Below, one piece after another: positions 46,259 to 56,125 of a DNA stretch of 64,000 nucleotides. This DNA comes from Methylobacterium phyllostachyos (GTDB taxonomy: Bacteria > Pseudomonadota > Alphaproteobacteria > Rhizobiales > Beijerinckiaceae): assembly GCF_900103445.1 (NCBI RefSeq), contig NZ_FNHS01000001.1:124001-188000 (forward strand), given 5' to 3'. The notes beneath the pieces are model-generated. The model saw nothing but the letters and a program-made list of their open reading frames with translations. It had not been told where the DNA came from and ran no database searches. Numbering within the stretch: the stretch's first letter is position 1; the number at the start of each line of letters is the position of its first letter. A program made the position numbers and the translations under genes.

Positions 46259-47410
46259 ATGACGCGTACCGGCTGGCGGGAGATGCATGCCCTGGCCCGG
46301 GTTATTCAGAGCGGTCACCTGATGCGGTACAGCAACGATGCCGGGGGCTTCGCGGCGCGTTTCGAAGCCGCACTTGGTTCTAAAATCGGCGTCAAGCACG
46401 TTCTGGCCGTCAACAGCGGGACAAGTGCCCTGATCACCGCACTCGTCGCAGCCGGGATCGGACCGGGCGATGAGGTTCTGATCCCGGCCTACACGTGGGT
46501 TGCCACAGCGGCTGCGGTTGTCGCGGTCGGTGCGATCCCGATCTTGGTCAACATCGACGAAAGCATGACAATCGACGCCCGGGAAGCAGAGGCGAAAATT
46601 ACCAGTCGAACGCGCGCCATCGTAGGCGTGCATATGCTCAATCTCGTTTGCGATCTCGATAGCATCGGCGAGATGGCCCGCAAGAACGGGATCCTTGTCA
46701 TTGAAGACGCGGCTCAGGCCGTCGGAGTTGAGTACAAGCACGGACGCGTCGGAGCGTTCGGCCATGTGGGTATCTTCAGTTTCAATCAATTCAAGAACAT
46801 CAGCGCAGGCGAAGGCGGTGCGATTCTAACGAATAACCGCACCGTCTTCACGCGTGCCCGCATCTACCATGATGTGGGCAGTTATACCCGCAACACCGAG
46901 CTTGATGTTCAAGAACCGTTCTTCGCAGGAGTGAACTACCGGGTGTCCGAGCTGACCGGCGCTGTGCTTTACGCACAATTGTCTCGACTAGACCGGATTA
47001 TTCGGCGGCTTAAGGAGCGCCGGAAAATTATGGTACGGCAGCTGCAATCATGTAAAAGTATCCGGATCGCACCGCACCACGACACGGAAAACGCCGCCGG
47101 CTTGGTTGTCTCTTTCGAAGATCGGCGCCAAGCAGTCAAATTTTCCGAGCAGCGCGGCGTTGAGCACCTCGCCGCGTCCGGCCGGCACATTTTCTCCAAT
47201 TGGATCCCGATCATGGAGCAACGGACGCACGATGTGCGGTCCAACCCATACCGATCTGACAGGCGAAACATCGTCTACGATCCTGAGGATTTCAGGATTA
47301 CCTCCGATATCCTCGACCGAAGCTGTCGAATCTTCCTCGGCGTCAATCATCCGAGAGCCATCGTGTATGCGCAGGCGAAGTGGCTCACGAGAGCCGCGAG
47401 TGCCTTGTAA
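46259..47410 (+). CDS. DegT/DnrJ/EryC1-family PLP aminotransferase
   Basis: 383-residue sugar aminotransferase. VNSGTSALITALVAAGIGPGDEV and LIPAYTWVATAAAV form the cofactor pocket; VIEDAAQAVG carries the PLP-binding Asp and Gln; the Schiff-base Lys is in FSFNQFKNISAGEGG; NYRVSELTGAVLYAQL is the usual dimer-interface segment. It would make an amino sugar by transferring an amino group to a keto-sugar nucleotide, although some DegT relatives dehydrate instead. The ATG at 46259 is chosen because GGAG lies 8 nt upstream; the frame is open from 46199. The C-terminal third is less like the family. Confidence 0.87.
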   Translation: MTRTGWREMHALARVIQSGHLMRYSNDAGGFAARFEAALGSKIGVKHVLAVNSGTSALITALVAAGIGPGDEVLIPAYTWVATAAAVVAVGAIPILVNIDESMTIDAREAEAKITSRTRAIVGVHMLNLVCDLDSIGEMARKNGILVIEDAAQAVGVEYKHGRVGAFGHVGIFSFNQFKNISAGEGGAILTNNRTVFTRARIYHDVGSYTRNTELDVQEPFFAGVNYRVSELTGAVLYAQLSRLDRIIRRLKERRKIMVRQLQSCKSIRIAPHHDTENAAGLVVSFEDRRQAVKFSEQRGVEHLAASGRHIFSNWIPIMEQRTHDVRSNPYRSDRRNIVYDPEDFRITSDILDRSCRIFLGVNHPRAIVYAQAKWLTRAASAL

Positions 47411-47986
47411 CGCTTTGTCGCCAGCGGATACCGCCAGCCTGGTCCGAAAGAGCAGGTTCAAACCCGAGTTAGCGATTTGCCGGTGTTAGGAGAGCCACGT
47501 GGCAATGGCTGGGACCTCAGTACGCGTCGCGCCAAAACCATCTCATGAAGTCGCGCCCTGATGCTGAGCTCATAGGAGTTCAACCGGAGCCTCGCGCATG
47601 ACCCGACGGGCATCGAACTGGCGGACGTCGAGCTACCCTGGATGATGGACATGGGCGGCCGAGGAATAGCGGGTTCCCGTGTCCAGCCGTCGTCAATTAC
47701 GAGCCGGCTCCTGCTCCGGCGTCCTCGATCCATCGGCCGCGAGCAAACGCGACACCGCCGAACACAAGCCAAGCGTCAGACCACGCGTCCGGACCAAATA
47801 CCCAACCGCTATCAGGGAACCGTTGGCCAATCCCCTGTACCAGCTGTCCGACACCACGGACTAGGTACTTCGATCCGGGGTAAAACACTAGCGCCGCGCA
47901 ACAACAGCTTGATTGATCCAGTGCTTCGAATTACTGCGGTATAAATTATCCCGCATAAATCGCCGTGAACGCTGGAGAGTGCCTGC
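47411..47986. other. Region without a convincing gene
   Basis: 576 bp. On the minus strand a 63-codon frame (47697-47888) has a plausible protein-like composition (LVRGVGQLVQGIGQRF, FGPDAWSDAWLVFGGVAF) and similar-looking sequence continues in another frame to about 47460, as in a frameshifted gene remnant. I cannot name the family. Nothing else was seen. Confidence 0.4.
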
Positions 47987-49123
47987 ATGACAAGGTCGAG
48001 CGGCAACAGTCACTTGATCGACCGTTGGGCCGGCCGCATCTTCGCCCAGCGGTTTCGCTACGCAGTCAAAAAAGACCAACTGCCACTCAGTCCCCGGAGG
48101 GTTGGAATCATACAACCCACCGCGATCGGAGATACCCTGATCAGCTCCGCCGCGATCCGGCAAATCGTAGAATTTTATCAAGACGCAGAAATTACGATTC
48201 TTCACGGCAGCAACAATTTGGCCGCATTAAAGTTGTTGAATTTTCCAGTAACCCTGGTCGCCTGCAATTTTCGCAACCCGCTTAAGGCAAGACGGCAAAT
48301 CATTGCGCAGGCGTTCGATCTGATCGTAGATCTGACACCTTGGCCTTACGTTACGGCTATCTGCGCGCGCGCGGCGCCGTTCGCCATTGGTTTCGCACCA
48401 CCCGATTCATCGAGGCATTATTTATTTGATATCGCAATCAGACACGATGCCAACGATCATGAGCTCGCCAATCTGGAGCGCCTCCGAAGTTTGTTTCCTC
48501 GATGCGACAAGCAACCGGTTCACCCAGTATCGCCAAATGCGGTAAGACCCGATTTGTCGAGAAGCAATACCGTTTATCTGCACCCATTCGCTGGCGGCAG
48601 GCGTGCGCATGAGAAGTCTTGGCCAGTTGGCCACTGGGTCGAACTAGCATCTATGTTAGCTAGTGAAGGATTCGATCTATGCATCACTGGCGGCAAGGCG
48701 GACGTCAATGCCGTGAGCGAAATCATCGACGCCATGACGAATGCCGGGGTCATGGTGACCTCATTGTGCGGGAAGACCTCGCTTGCGGAACTGGCGTCCC
48801 TTCTGACGAGCGCGAAACTGCTGGTATCGGTCGACACTGGCGTGGTTCATCTCGGTAGCGCCTGCAATGCTCGTGTGTTGAGCTTGCACGGGCCCACCTC
48901 GTCAAAGCGATGGGGCGCCTGGGGAAGCCAAGGCCATAGCGTCGATTCACCACACCCTGACGCGGGGTATATCATTTATGGATTTGAAGATCTTGGCCGC
49001 CCGGATGTAACAATGCAGGCAATTACCGCGTCTGAAGTTTTTCAGACGGCGATGACAATCGTGAGCAACGACGGTAAAGATCCGATCGCATTGGCCAATG
49101 ACTCAACCGAAAAAGGTAAGTAA
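47987..49123 (+). CDS. Glycosyltransferase family 9 (heptosyltransferase-like)
   Basis: 378-residue GT-B enzyme of the ADP-heptose:LPS heptosyltransferase family. RVGIIQPTAIGDTLISSAAIR (N-terminal, with the GD-L motif), LHPFAGGRRAHEKSWPVGHWVELA and the C-terminal LLVSVDTGVVHLGSACNARVLSLHG (the D-G-HLA region) are the typical marks. It would add heptose or a related sugar to the LPS core or another glycan. ATG at 47987; the gene is read in the same direction as its neighbours but with long gaps. Confidence 0.9.
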   Translation: MTRSSGNSHLIDRWAGRIFAQRFRYAVKKDQLPLSPRRVGIIQPTAIGDTLISSAAIRQIVEFYQDAEITILHGSNNLAALKLLNFPVTLVACNFRNPLKARRQIIAQAFDLIVDLTPWPYVTAICARAAPFAIGFAPPDSSRHYLFDIAIRHDANDHELANLERLRSLFPRCDKQPVHPVSPNAVRPDLSRSNTVYLHPFAGGRRAHEKSWPVGHWVELASMLASEGFDLCITGGKADVNAVSEIIDAMTNAGVMVTSLCGKTSLAELASLLTSAKLLVSVDTGVVHLGSACNARVLSLHGPTSSKRWGAWGSQGHSVDSPHPDAGYIIYGFEDLGRPDVTMQAITASEVFQTAMTIVSNDGKDPIALANDSTEKGK

Positions 49124-49244
49124 TTCATAAATCACTGCGTTGATAACATCTGTTTTTGTGTATCGATCATTAATCGTCGCACAGGTATCGGCTCATCATG
49201 CGCTAGTCCTCGGCGGTGAGGGGGAAGAGAGGGGAGATGCGCGA

Positions 49245-50273
49245 ATGAAGTATAATTTGCAGGCCCTTCGCGCATATGCAGCAGTCTCCGTCGTGATGCA
49301 CCATATCCTGTTTTCAGTCCAAAACTACCTTGCTGTCGGTTTGATAGCCCGAGATTATATGGTCGGCTCGACAGGTGTACATGTCTTCTTCGTCATCAGT
49401 GGATATGTCATTACGCTGACCACCCGAAAAATGGAGTCTATCAGCAGCTTCATTCATCTTCGTTTTTCTCGGGTGGTGCCGGTATACTGGCTCCTGACCG
49501 CCCTCACAGCGTTGATGGTATTATGCGGGTTCAAACTCTTCGGGCTTCACGATATCAAGCCCAGCAGTATAGCAGCATCCTTTTTCTTCTTGCCTGACTT
49601 TGTGAATGGGCAACTAATAAAACCCATACTTTTTGTAGGCTGGACACTTGAATATGAAATCTTTTTCTATTTTCTTTTTGGTCTTTGCATGGTTTTCAAG
49701 CGTAATTTGGACGCCCTGATCGTATCGTCCTTAATCCTAATGCTTTGGATAAGCGCCCACTTTATTCAAAATGAGTACATCGATTTTTACGGCGATGATT
49801 TGATCTTATGTTTTGTTTTGGGGATCGCAATATTTTTTGCTGAAAAGCATGTTACATTGCCTGCAACTGCATGTTACTTTGGATTATGCGCTGGTTTCGT
49901 AGGGCTGTTTACCATTGATGTTGATCATTTGGCGTTCAAGAACCTGATTGTTGTGGGCGCCTCGGCCTTGTTGGTTTTCTCTGCCCTTCAGCTGGAAACT
50001 AATCGCAAGACGGTCGGCCGCGGTTTCATAAGTCGACAAGGCGACGCAAGCTATTCCCTTTATTTGATACACCCGTTCGTCCTTCAATTTATCGGAAAAT
50101 TGTCAATCGTCTTCGGCCTGAACACCACAGCGTCGGGTTTACTCATTACCGCAATAGCCATGCTCGTGTTTAGTATCGCAGTCGGCTACATTTTCCACCG
50201 TACCATCGAACGTAGACTAATCCGTGCTTTCCGACAGCGGACTCCGATCGCTCTGGCAGAAAACCGCGGCTAA
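49245..50273 (+). CDS. Acyltransferase family 3 membrane protein
   Basis: 342-residue integral membrane O-acyltransferase (OafA/NodX type). It begins MKYNLQALRAYAAVSVVMHHILF with the conserved RAxAxxxVxxxH His, continues VHVFFVISGYVITL, a family hallmark, and has about ten hydrophobic helices to VLQFIGKLSIVF. These proteins add acetyl or other acyl groups to sugars of LPS, capsule or exopolysaccharide on the periplasmic side. GGGGAG about 9 nt before the ATG at 49245 fixes the start; the frame is open from 49140. AT-rich with codon use unlike the core genes. Confidence 0.92.
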   Translation: MKYNLQALRAYAAVSVVMHHILFSVQNYLAVGLIARDYMVGSTGVHVFFVISGYVITLTTRKMESISSFIHLRFSRVVPVYWLLTALTALMVLCGFKLFGLHDIKPSSIAASFFFLPDFVNGQLIKPILFVGWTLEYEIFFYFLFGLCMVFKRNLDALIVSSLILMLWISAHFIQNEYIDFYGDDLILCFVLGIAIFFAEKHVTLPATACYFGLCAGFVGLFTIDVDHLAFKNLIVVGASALLVFSALQLETNRKTVGRGFISRQGDASYSLYLIHPFVLQFIGKLSIVFGLNTTASGLLITAIAMLVFSIAVGYIFHRTIERRLIRAFRQRTPIALAENRG

Positions 50274-50900
50274 GCTGACTCAGCCCCGGGATCGTTAAAG
50301 GCTCGCATCAGGAATGAGTCATAACGATTGGTTGCATCTAAATAGCCCACACGATTTTCTGAGTTGCACAACTCTCCTGCTGTCGAATTTATAAACGCAC
50401 GCCCTTCTTTAATCAAAGTCGACCTAACCACGGAGGTATTGATGCGCCTAAATAATCAGCCCGAAACTAAACAGATTGCGCCGATAGAACCCTTTCGATC
50501 CAAGTTTTCAAACCCGTGGCCGTCTCTATCTAATGTGCGCCTGACATAAAATACACAAAACCCGCGTATTCATGCCCTACTATGCGAAAGGACCATTCCA
50601 TCAAACGAGATCGAGCCGTCGTAAGGCAAGCTTTATTTTTTTTAGCTAGGATCAAGGATATGGACGGAGCGGTAGCTTGTGCCCTGCCGACGAAGCTGTT
50701 GATAAAAGGTTCAATAGATGGTTTTTCTGCGGAACTGATTTCACTGGGCAAATCTATGATCTAATTGCGACGGGCATGCGAGAGGTATTGGGGCCGTTTT
50801 AAATCAATCATCGCTGAATTCCGGACTTATCTTTCGAAACTACGTTGTCGAGCTACCTGCGAATTAACGTGACTTTGGCTAAATAACACTCTAAGCAGGG
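50274..50900. other. Region without a supported gene
   Basis: 627 bp of AT-richer DNA. Short overlapping frames of 60-73 codons lie at 50364-50549 and 50582-50764 (plus) and at 50530-50751 (minus); none has a clear ribosome binding site or known domain. A decayed gene is possible. The stretch before 50900 likely contains the flippase promoter. Confidence 0.45.
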
Positions 50901-50918
50901 GTGCTTGAGGATTTTTCA

Positions 50919-52346
50919 TTGATTCAGAACCGAAATTTCGTCGCCCTTTTGGTTGTCTTCTCGCGAGCATGGGGCCAGCTCTGCGGCGGTGCGCTGCTTT
51001 TTGTCGCCGGGAGACTTCTCACACTCGATGAGTTCGGCGCCTTTGCTGTCGCCTCGGCATTGTCGATGATGTTTAGCCAATGGGTGGGTGTTGGTGCTTA
51101 CGAGAGGATCATCAGCTCACATAACGATGATCGGGCTGTGCAGACCTCATTTATCGTCAGCAGCGCTGGCTCGATCGCGTTGGTGATAATCACAATTATC
51201 ATCTCACAGCTCGCACGCTTGTCTTTTTCCGAAAGTAATATTCCAACTCTGGTACTGTTACTAGCGTTCTTAGGCTTGCCGAGTTCCTGGAGAAGCACCG
51301 GTGAAGCAATTCTCATCGGAGGTCATCGACTTGGCGTTTTGGCTCTCTGCTCCGTCATACTGGATACAACGGCCTTAGTTGTGAGCTGCGTGTTATTGTT
51401 GCTGGACAAAGGCGTATATTCCCTGATCATCGGAAGGTATTTCCAATTCGGGTTCGGAGGAATACTGCTTCTAGCAGCCAGCGGCTTTCGCTATAACCAA
51501 CGCCTAGTCGTTCGAGATGAGATTGCCACCATATACAAGCTCTGGAGATCCATGATTGCGGATCGGATCTTAATCTATTTTCAAAATTATTCCGCCGATC
51601 TTCTCCTTGGTTTTATGCTCGGCCCTGCTTCAGCAGGCATCTACCGAATTTCAGTCCGGATGGTTCAACTTCTCAGCTCACTGGTATCGGAGCCGCTGAG
51701 ACCTTTATGCTGGAAGATGCTATCGCGTAAATTTGAAAAGAAGGAGGATCTCGCCACTTCCTCGGAGGAAATTATTGGTGCCTACTTCATGATCTTAACA
51801 GGGCCGCTGTGCGTCCTTGCTTTTTTTGGCGGCGATGTAGCCCAAATCATTTTGGGTCCTGCGTGGTCAGAAGTTGGGACCGTCGTTTTCTTCCTTTCAT
51901 TAGCATCCGTGGTTACGATCCCAGTTTTGGTCTCGGAGCCGATCCTTGGGGTGACTGGGGCGATATCGAGTTTGCCAGTTATCCGTGGCAAAATCGTCCT
52001 CTTAAGTGTTGGCGCGATGGTGGCGTCCGCCTATTACGGTCCCATAGCCGTGGCAGTATCCCAACTTGTCGTAGCTATCATTTCAGTCATAATTTTTCAA
52101 AAGGCTCTTTATAAATATGCGCATGTTCGTTTAGGCGCTTACCTATCAAACATCGAATGGGCAGCAGCTTCCGCGGTTTTCGCAGTCGTGCTTGGGCTGG
52201 CTATCAATAAGCAATCCCTGGTAGTGAATCGCTATGTTGTTTGTCTCCTCGAGACTGGCCTTTCGGTGATGGCTTATTTTCTGATCCTTTTACTCAAGAA
52301 AAACTGTCGCTCAAAGATTTTTAAACTGGCGCAGCTTGCTACCTAG
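50919..52346 (+). CDS. Wzx-like polysaccharide flippase (MOP superfamily)
   Basis: About 475 residues with 12-14 hydrophobic segments spread over the whole length (VGAGALLFVAGRL-type starts, LALVIITIIISQLARL, ALCSVILDTTALVVSCVLLLL). The first helices (VALLVVFSRAWGQLCGGALLFVAGRLLTLDEFGAFAVAS contains two of them) and PASAGIYRISVRMVQLLSSL match O-antigen/lipopolysaccharide flippases. It would move undecaprenyl-linked oligosaccharide across the inner membrane. Start is uncertain: TTG at 50919 has GAGG 8 nt upstream, whereas the in-frame GTG at 50901 has none. No polymerase (Wzy) was found beside it. Confidence 0.85.
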   Translation: MIQNRNFVALLVVFSRAWGQLCGGALLFVAGRLLTLDEFGAFAVASALSMMFSQWVGVGAYERIISSHNDDRAVQTSFIVSSAGSIALVIITIIISQLARLSFSESNIPTLVLLLAFLGLPSSWRSTGEAILIGGHRLGVLALCSVILDTTALVVSCVLLLLDKGVYSLIIGRYFQFGFGGILLLAASGFRYNQRLVVRDEIATIYKLWRSMIADRILIYFQNYSADLLLGFMLGPASAGIYRISVRMVQLLSSLVSEPLRPLCWKMLSRKFEKKEDLATSSEEIIGAYFMILTGPLCVLAFFGGDVAQIILGPAWSEVGTVVFFLSLASVVTIPVLVSEPILGVTGAISSLPVIRGKIVLLSVGAMVASAYYGPIAVAVSQLVVAIISVIIFQKALYKYAHVRLGAYLSNIEWAAASAVFAVVLGLAINKQSLVVNRYVVCLLETGLSVMAYFLILLLKKNCRSKIFKLAQLAT

Positions 52347-52364
52347 GTTTTGAACCGATCAGCA

Positions 52365-53100
52365 TCAGAAAGCGATGATGGTCGCCGAGGTGACGACTAA
52401 GGCGTCGTTGCGAGCAAGCTTGTCGTACTGGATGGCGGTGCGGCGGAGGTCCTCAAGGCGGCTAAACGGCACCGCGATGCGCTAGCGCTCCCGGTAGCGC
52501 CGCTTGTCCTAGAGGATCCTACTCTCATGCGGCCGTGCTTGCCCGGGATGATCGGCTTGATGCCGCTTCTGCGTAGGTCAGCGCGGGGTCAATCGGCGTC
52601 GTAGCCGTTGTCGGCGCTCAGACGGCGGATACCGCCAGGCGCTTCGGCGAGGACGGCCGGAGCGCCAATGACATCGCTGGCGCTGCCAAGCGTCAGCAGG
52701 AGCAGTCGGGCCGGCCGAGGACGTCAGTGAGTGCATGGATCTTGTTAGTCTGGCAGCCGCGCGACGGGCCGATGGCCTGGGCCCCCTTTCCCGCTGCGCG
52801 CCAAGCGATGTGCTCGCACCTAGGGGCTATCGATGGCAACCGCCTGGCCCGACCAGCCGGCCTTGGCCAGGACGGCCAACATCGCCCTTCAGAAGCGACG
52901 CCGGGGCCAGGCGGTTGAAGCGGTTGTAGACGGTCGTGCGAGGCCCATACGCGGCTGGGGCAGGCACGCTAGCGGCAGCCCGAGGTGAGCTCGCAAGGGC
53001 ACCGGAGATGATCTGCCGGTCGTACTTCCTCCCCGGTCCGGGCTGATGCTTCAGCCATGAATTGGGCCTTCACCGCCCAATGCTCATCTGAGAGCCAGAA
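52365..53100 (-). pseudogene. Decayed IS5-like transposase
   Basis: Read on the minus strand, pieces of one transposase appear in order but in different frames and with internal stops: DEHWAVKAQFM near the start, TVYNRFNRL, the first catalytic Asp region (AIDSP), LSADNGYDAD for the second, GIKPIIPGKHGRM, then KRRYRER with FSRLEDLRR where the catalytic Glu would be. That order is the DDE transposase of the IS5 family. At least two frameshifts and several stop codons show it is dead. No clean terminal inverted repeats could be set. It sits between the flippase and the second FkbM gene. Confidence 0.8.
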
Positions 53101-53339
53101 CAGTTACGCCACCGCCGCTTCCACGCTATAAGCGGTGGTGCTGTATTGCTCATCCACTGCCTCTGCAACGCGTTGGTTCGGCTCATACCCTGATGAGTTG
53201 ACGAAACTCTCGTGCGGACATCTACGAAACAATCAACTGGAGACCTGAGTCCAAAAATATACTACCGTCGTCACCGTTATAGGCGGCAGAGAGTGTGTCC
53301 TGATCCTCGATACGGATCGTGTTCTGCAGGAAAGCGGGT

Positions 53340-54296
53340 TTATTTACGCAGTATCAAATCATAATTCGTTCCGATGTCATGTCTTTCTGCGCCGAATCGT
53401 TCTTTTAAAGCAGAGATCGTATCCTCAATTGAAAGATCGGATTTTCTATTCAACCCGTCGCCATTGTGAATTTCGCAGCGCGAAAAATTGTTTGCTATAA
53501 AATCTAGCACGGCGGTGTAGTCGCCCCCGAGCCTGCTCAATAGGTATGGAGACCATTCTAATATGATCAGCTCAGCTTTCGACAAGACGGAGTGCCCCCC
53601 CAGAAAAACAAAGGGCTCAGCGCCTTGGACGTCGATCTTAACAGCTATAGGACCGGCAATCTTTTTCTCGAAAGAATCTAGCGGAACTGCCCGAACAGTA
53701 ATCTGTGGCCTGAGTTGCTCCTCCTCCTTACCTGGCTTGCTTCCATCAAGCCTTATTCTATGATCTCCCAAGTTCATATTGTTTAACTCAAACTTCAATT
53801 CCGACTCTTCGCTGAACAGCGCAAGTTGAAGCAACTCGTTGTTACCCTGAACGCAATTGAGCAAAATATTCCTTGTAAGGTTCGCGAAATTGATCGGTTC
53901 AGGTTCAAATGATATGCTCTTAACGTTAGGAAACCTGTTTACAATAGGTATAGTGGTTAAACCGATATTTGCGCCGATGTCGAGAAAAGTTCCACGTCCG
54001 TTATTTTCAGTAAAGAAGTCGACAAAAATATCTACAGTCGACTTAGCCCATTGCCCAGTCTCCGCATAGGTTTTGTGTACAATAAAATCATTTGGGGCGC
54101 TGATTATAACCCCGCTCTCCCCATTGGCGATAACCCCGGTTATGCCGGAAAATGGCGCGAACGCAGCAACTGCCTTCCGTCCATACTCCTTGGCGAATAA
54201 CTCATCTTGAGCGACCGCGACAATCAGGCCCTTCCTCAGTTTTTTTGGGACAAGCTTCAGCGCTGCTGCAAATGAGGATATGACAATCTCTTGCAT
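53340..54296 (-). CDS. FkbM-family methyltransferase
   Basis: 318-residue SAM-dependent methyltransferase. SAM loop GTFLDIGANIGLTTIPI, acidic-strand motif SISFEPEPINFANL, and the FkbM motif VKIDVQGAEPFVFLGG all intact, followed by LIILEWSPYLL. The about 90-residue N-terminal extension is longer than in the other two copies. AT-rich and on the opposite strand from most of the region. Likely O-methylates a glycan sugar; the acceptor is not known. Confidence 0.9.
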   Translation of the reverse strand: MQEIVISSFAAALKLVPKKLRKGLIVAVAQDELFAKEYGRKAVAAFAPFSGITGVIANGESGVIISAPNDFIVHKTYAETGQWAKSTVDIFVDFFTENNGRGTFLDIGANIGLTTIPIVNRFPNVKSISFEPEPINFANLTRNILLNCVQGNNELLQLALFSEESELKFELNNMNLGDHRIRLDGSKPGKEEEQLRPQITVRAVPLDSFEKKIAGPIAVKIDVQGAEPFVFLGGHSVLSKAELIILEWSPYLLSRLGGDYTAVLDFIANNFSRCEIHNGDGLNRKSDLSIEDTISALKERFGAERHDIGTNYDLILRK

Positions 54297-55450
54297 CTGT
54301 TTCTTCCAGTCGCACGCGGGGAATAACCGAAGACACTCATCGTAGGTTCTATATTGGTTTACAGTCTAGCGTTTTACTACATGCCACACACGTCTTCCGG
54401 CACTTTATACAAAAATTTAATTCAGGTGGTCAATATGGCAGAGGCTACTTAAGTTTCTTCGCCGACCGGCGCGCGTTACATCCATAGTGCGCCTTTTTAT
54501 TACGCCAATAAAGGGTCACCATCTGGCCGCCAGTGGAAGATATATTATAATAAATTCTGAAAACGGCCAAGACGACTCAGCGTTGCGGCGAAACAAGTCC
54601 TCGCATTAGCGCTGATGATTAGCGCTTGTTACCCAAAAAGGACGCTTGCAAGTCCTCGAATGTTGTCAGCGATACTCACGAAAGCTACATTTACTCGACT
54701 TCGGCTGTCGTGAGCAACCGTGACGATGTTGGCATGCACGCCGTGCTTCGTCCGGAGGTACACAAGTTATACACGAGAACGCAGGCCAGCCGTCGGAAGT
54801 CGTAACAGGGAGTCGAGCTGTGCCTCATTGCGGCAGCGCATGTGATCCTCGCAGCAACTCAGCTACTGGCTGCCGACTCTCAGAGGCGCACCATTGGTCC
54901 TGACCCAACGTCCGAGCTGGTCCAGTATGAACGCGACTTGCATCACCGTCAGAGCGCTTGTGCCGTTGTAGTGAGCGGAAGCCCTTTCGCTCCTTGCCGA
55001 AGCCGCATTGCTCCGTGGGCTTTCTGGGTCGTTGTGTTGCCTTCGTTGAGAACCTGTTCCACGACGCGCCGGCCCATATGGCAAAAGTCGTACCTCCGCA
55101 TAGCGGAACCGAAGATCAGCAGAGCCCTGCTCAGCAAACGCTACGAAGCCCCGACGATCAGGTGCGGTCACGCTGCAGTCACGGCTTCCCATCCGCAACC
55201 TTCATCGGGTGGAGCATTCTTAATGCCTCAGCAACGCGTCCCATCCATGCAGCGCGTCCGCTCTGCAGGGGCAACCGTCCGGCATCCACGCCCGCCACGA
55301 AAGGCCCCATTCATGTTGGAGGCGCATCCGGCGGCCGCATCGCAGCGACCACCTGCATCATTTTTGGTTCCCTCTCGTAGAATTTAGGCAACAATCCGAT
55401 CTGAAAATCAGAATCGCTGTCACCAACTCACGGATCCGATTCGAGAACGC
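54297..55450. other. Region without a recognisable gene
   Basis: 1154 bp. The left 500 bp are AT-rich and empty. From about 54840 to 55390 the DNA is GC-richer and several overlapping frames of 111-181 codons are open on both strands. Their translations are Arg/Pro/Ser-rich and show no known domain; one minus-strand frame (54863-55198) looks the most protein-like. Mixed frames of this sort often mark a decayed mobile element, but I cannot identify one. Confidence 0.45.
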
Positions 55451-56125
55451 TTATCCGCGAAAGATTTCGAATTTTTCCGGAACAAAATTTTGATTGATGT
55501 TTAAAAACTTTTCCCGAAACACATCGTTCCTTATGAAACACGCATCCGCCTGCCAAAAGGCGCTGTCGTAATAGCAAGGCTCAAAAAAATCGAAGAGTGT
55601 GTACCCCATTTCCGCGACTGCCGACATCCTCGGCACCAGTTCAAACCTTGGAACTTCCACAACAATGACCGGGATATCTTGAACATGTCGCCGCGCTCCT
55701 GCAAGAACCTGAAGCTCAAAACCGTCGACATCTATCTTAAGTAAATAAGGCCCGGTTTCATCATTCCGGTCGAGAAAATCATCGATCGAGGTCATATCGA
55801 CTTGACGCTGTGCGCCATGGGAGCCGCTCCCGATGCTGCTATGCGTAATAGAATCCCCACCAACAATCGACGTTGTCTCTAACGCGGTACTTCCTGAAGA
55901 TTCGGACACCGCCGCGCGAACAAGCCTGTAATTAACGTTCGCGTAATTACGCGCAATCTCGGCCTCAAACTCAGCAACCGGCTCAAAAAGAATATGTCTC
56001 TTATCCGGGAAGGCTTCTATGAGTTCCGGTGTTCCGACAAAGACGCCAACATCGAGTATGCTGCTGAAATTGATCTGACGTTCTTTCAGAACTTCCAGAC
56101 CGTTCGATTTCGTGGGAGCCCGCAT
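55451..56125 (-). CDS. FkbM-family methyltransferase (short form)
   Basis: 224 residues with no N-terminal extension. SSILDVGVFVGTPELIEAF takes the place of the SAM loop, HILFEPVAEFEAEI the acidic strand, LLKIDVDGFELQVLAGA the FkbM motif, and VIVVEVPRFELVP the last core strand. All key positions are present. It is the third FkbM gene in 11 kb, each quite different from the others, so they were probably acquired separately. Confidence 0.88.
   Translation of the reverse strand: MRAPTKSNGLEVLKERQINFSSILDVGVFVGTPELIEAFPDKRHILFEPVAEFEAEIARNYANVNYRLVRAAVSESSGSTALETTSIVGGDSITHSSIGSGSHGAQRQVDMTSIDDFLDRNDETGPYLLKIDVDGFELQVLAGARRHVQDIPVIVVEVPRFELVPRMSAVAEMGYTLFDFFEPCYYDSAFWQADACFIRNDVFREKFLNINQNFVPEKFEIFRG

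Noticed and set aside
54842..55387. 181-codon plus-strand frame
   Set aside because: No domain, no ribosome binding site, and overlapping open frames of similar length on the other strand; treated as possible decayed DNA.
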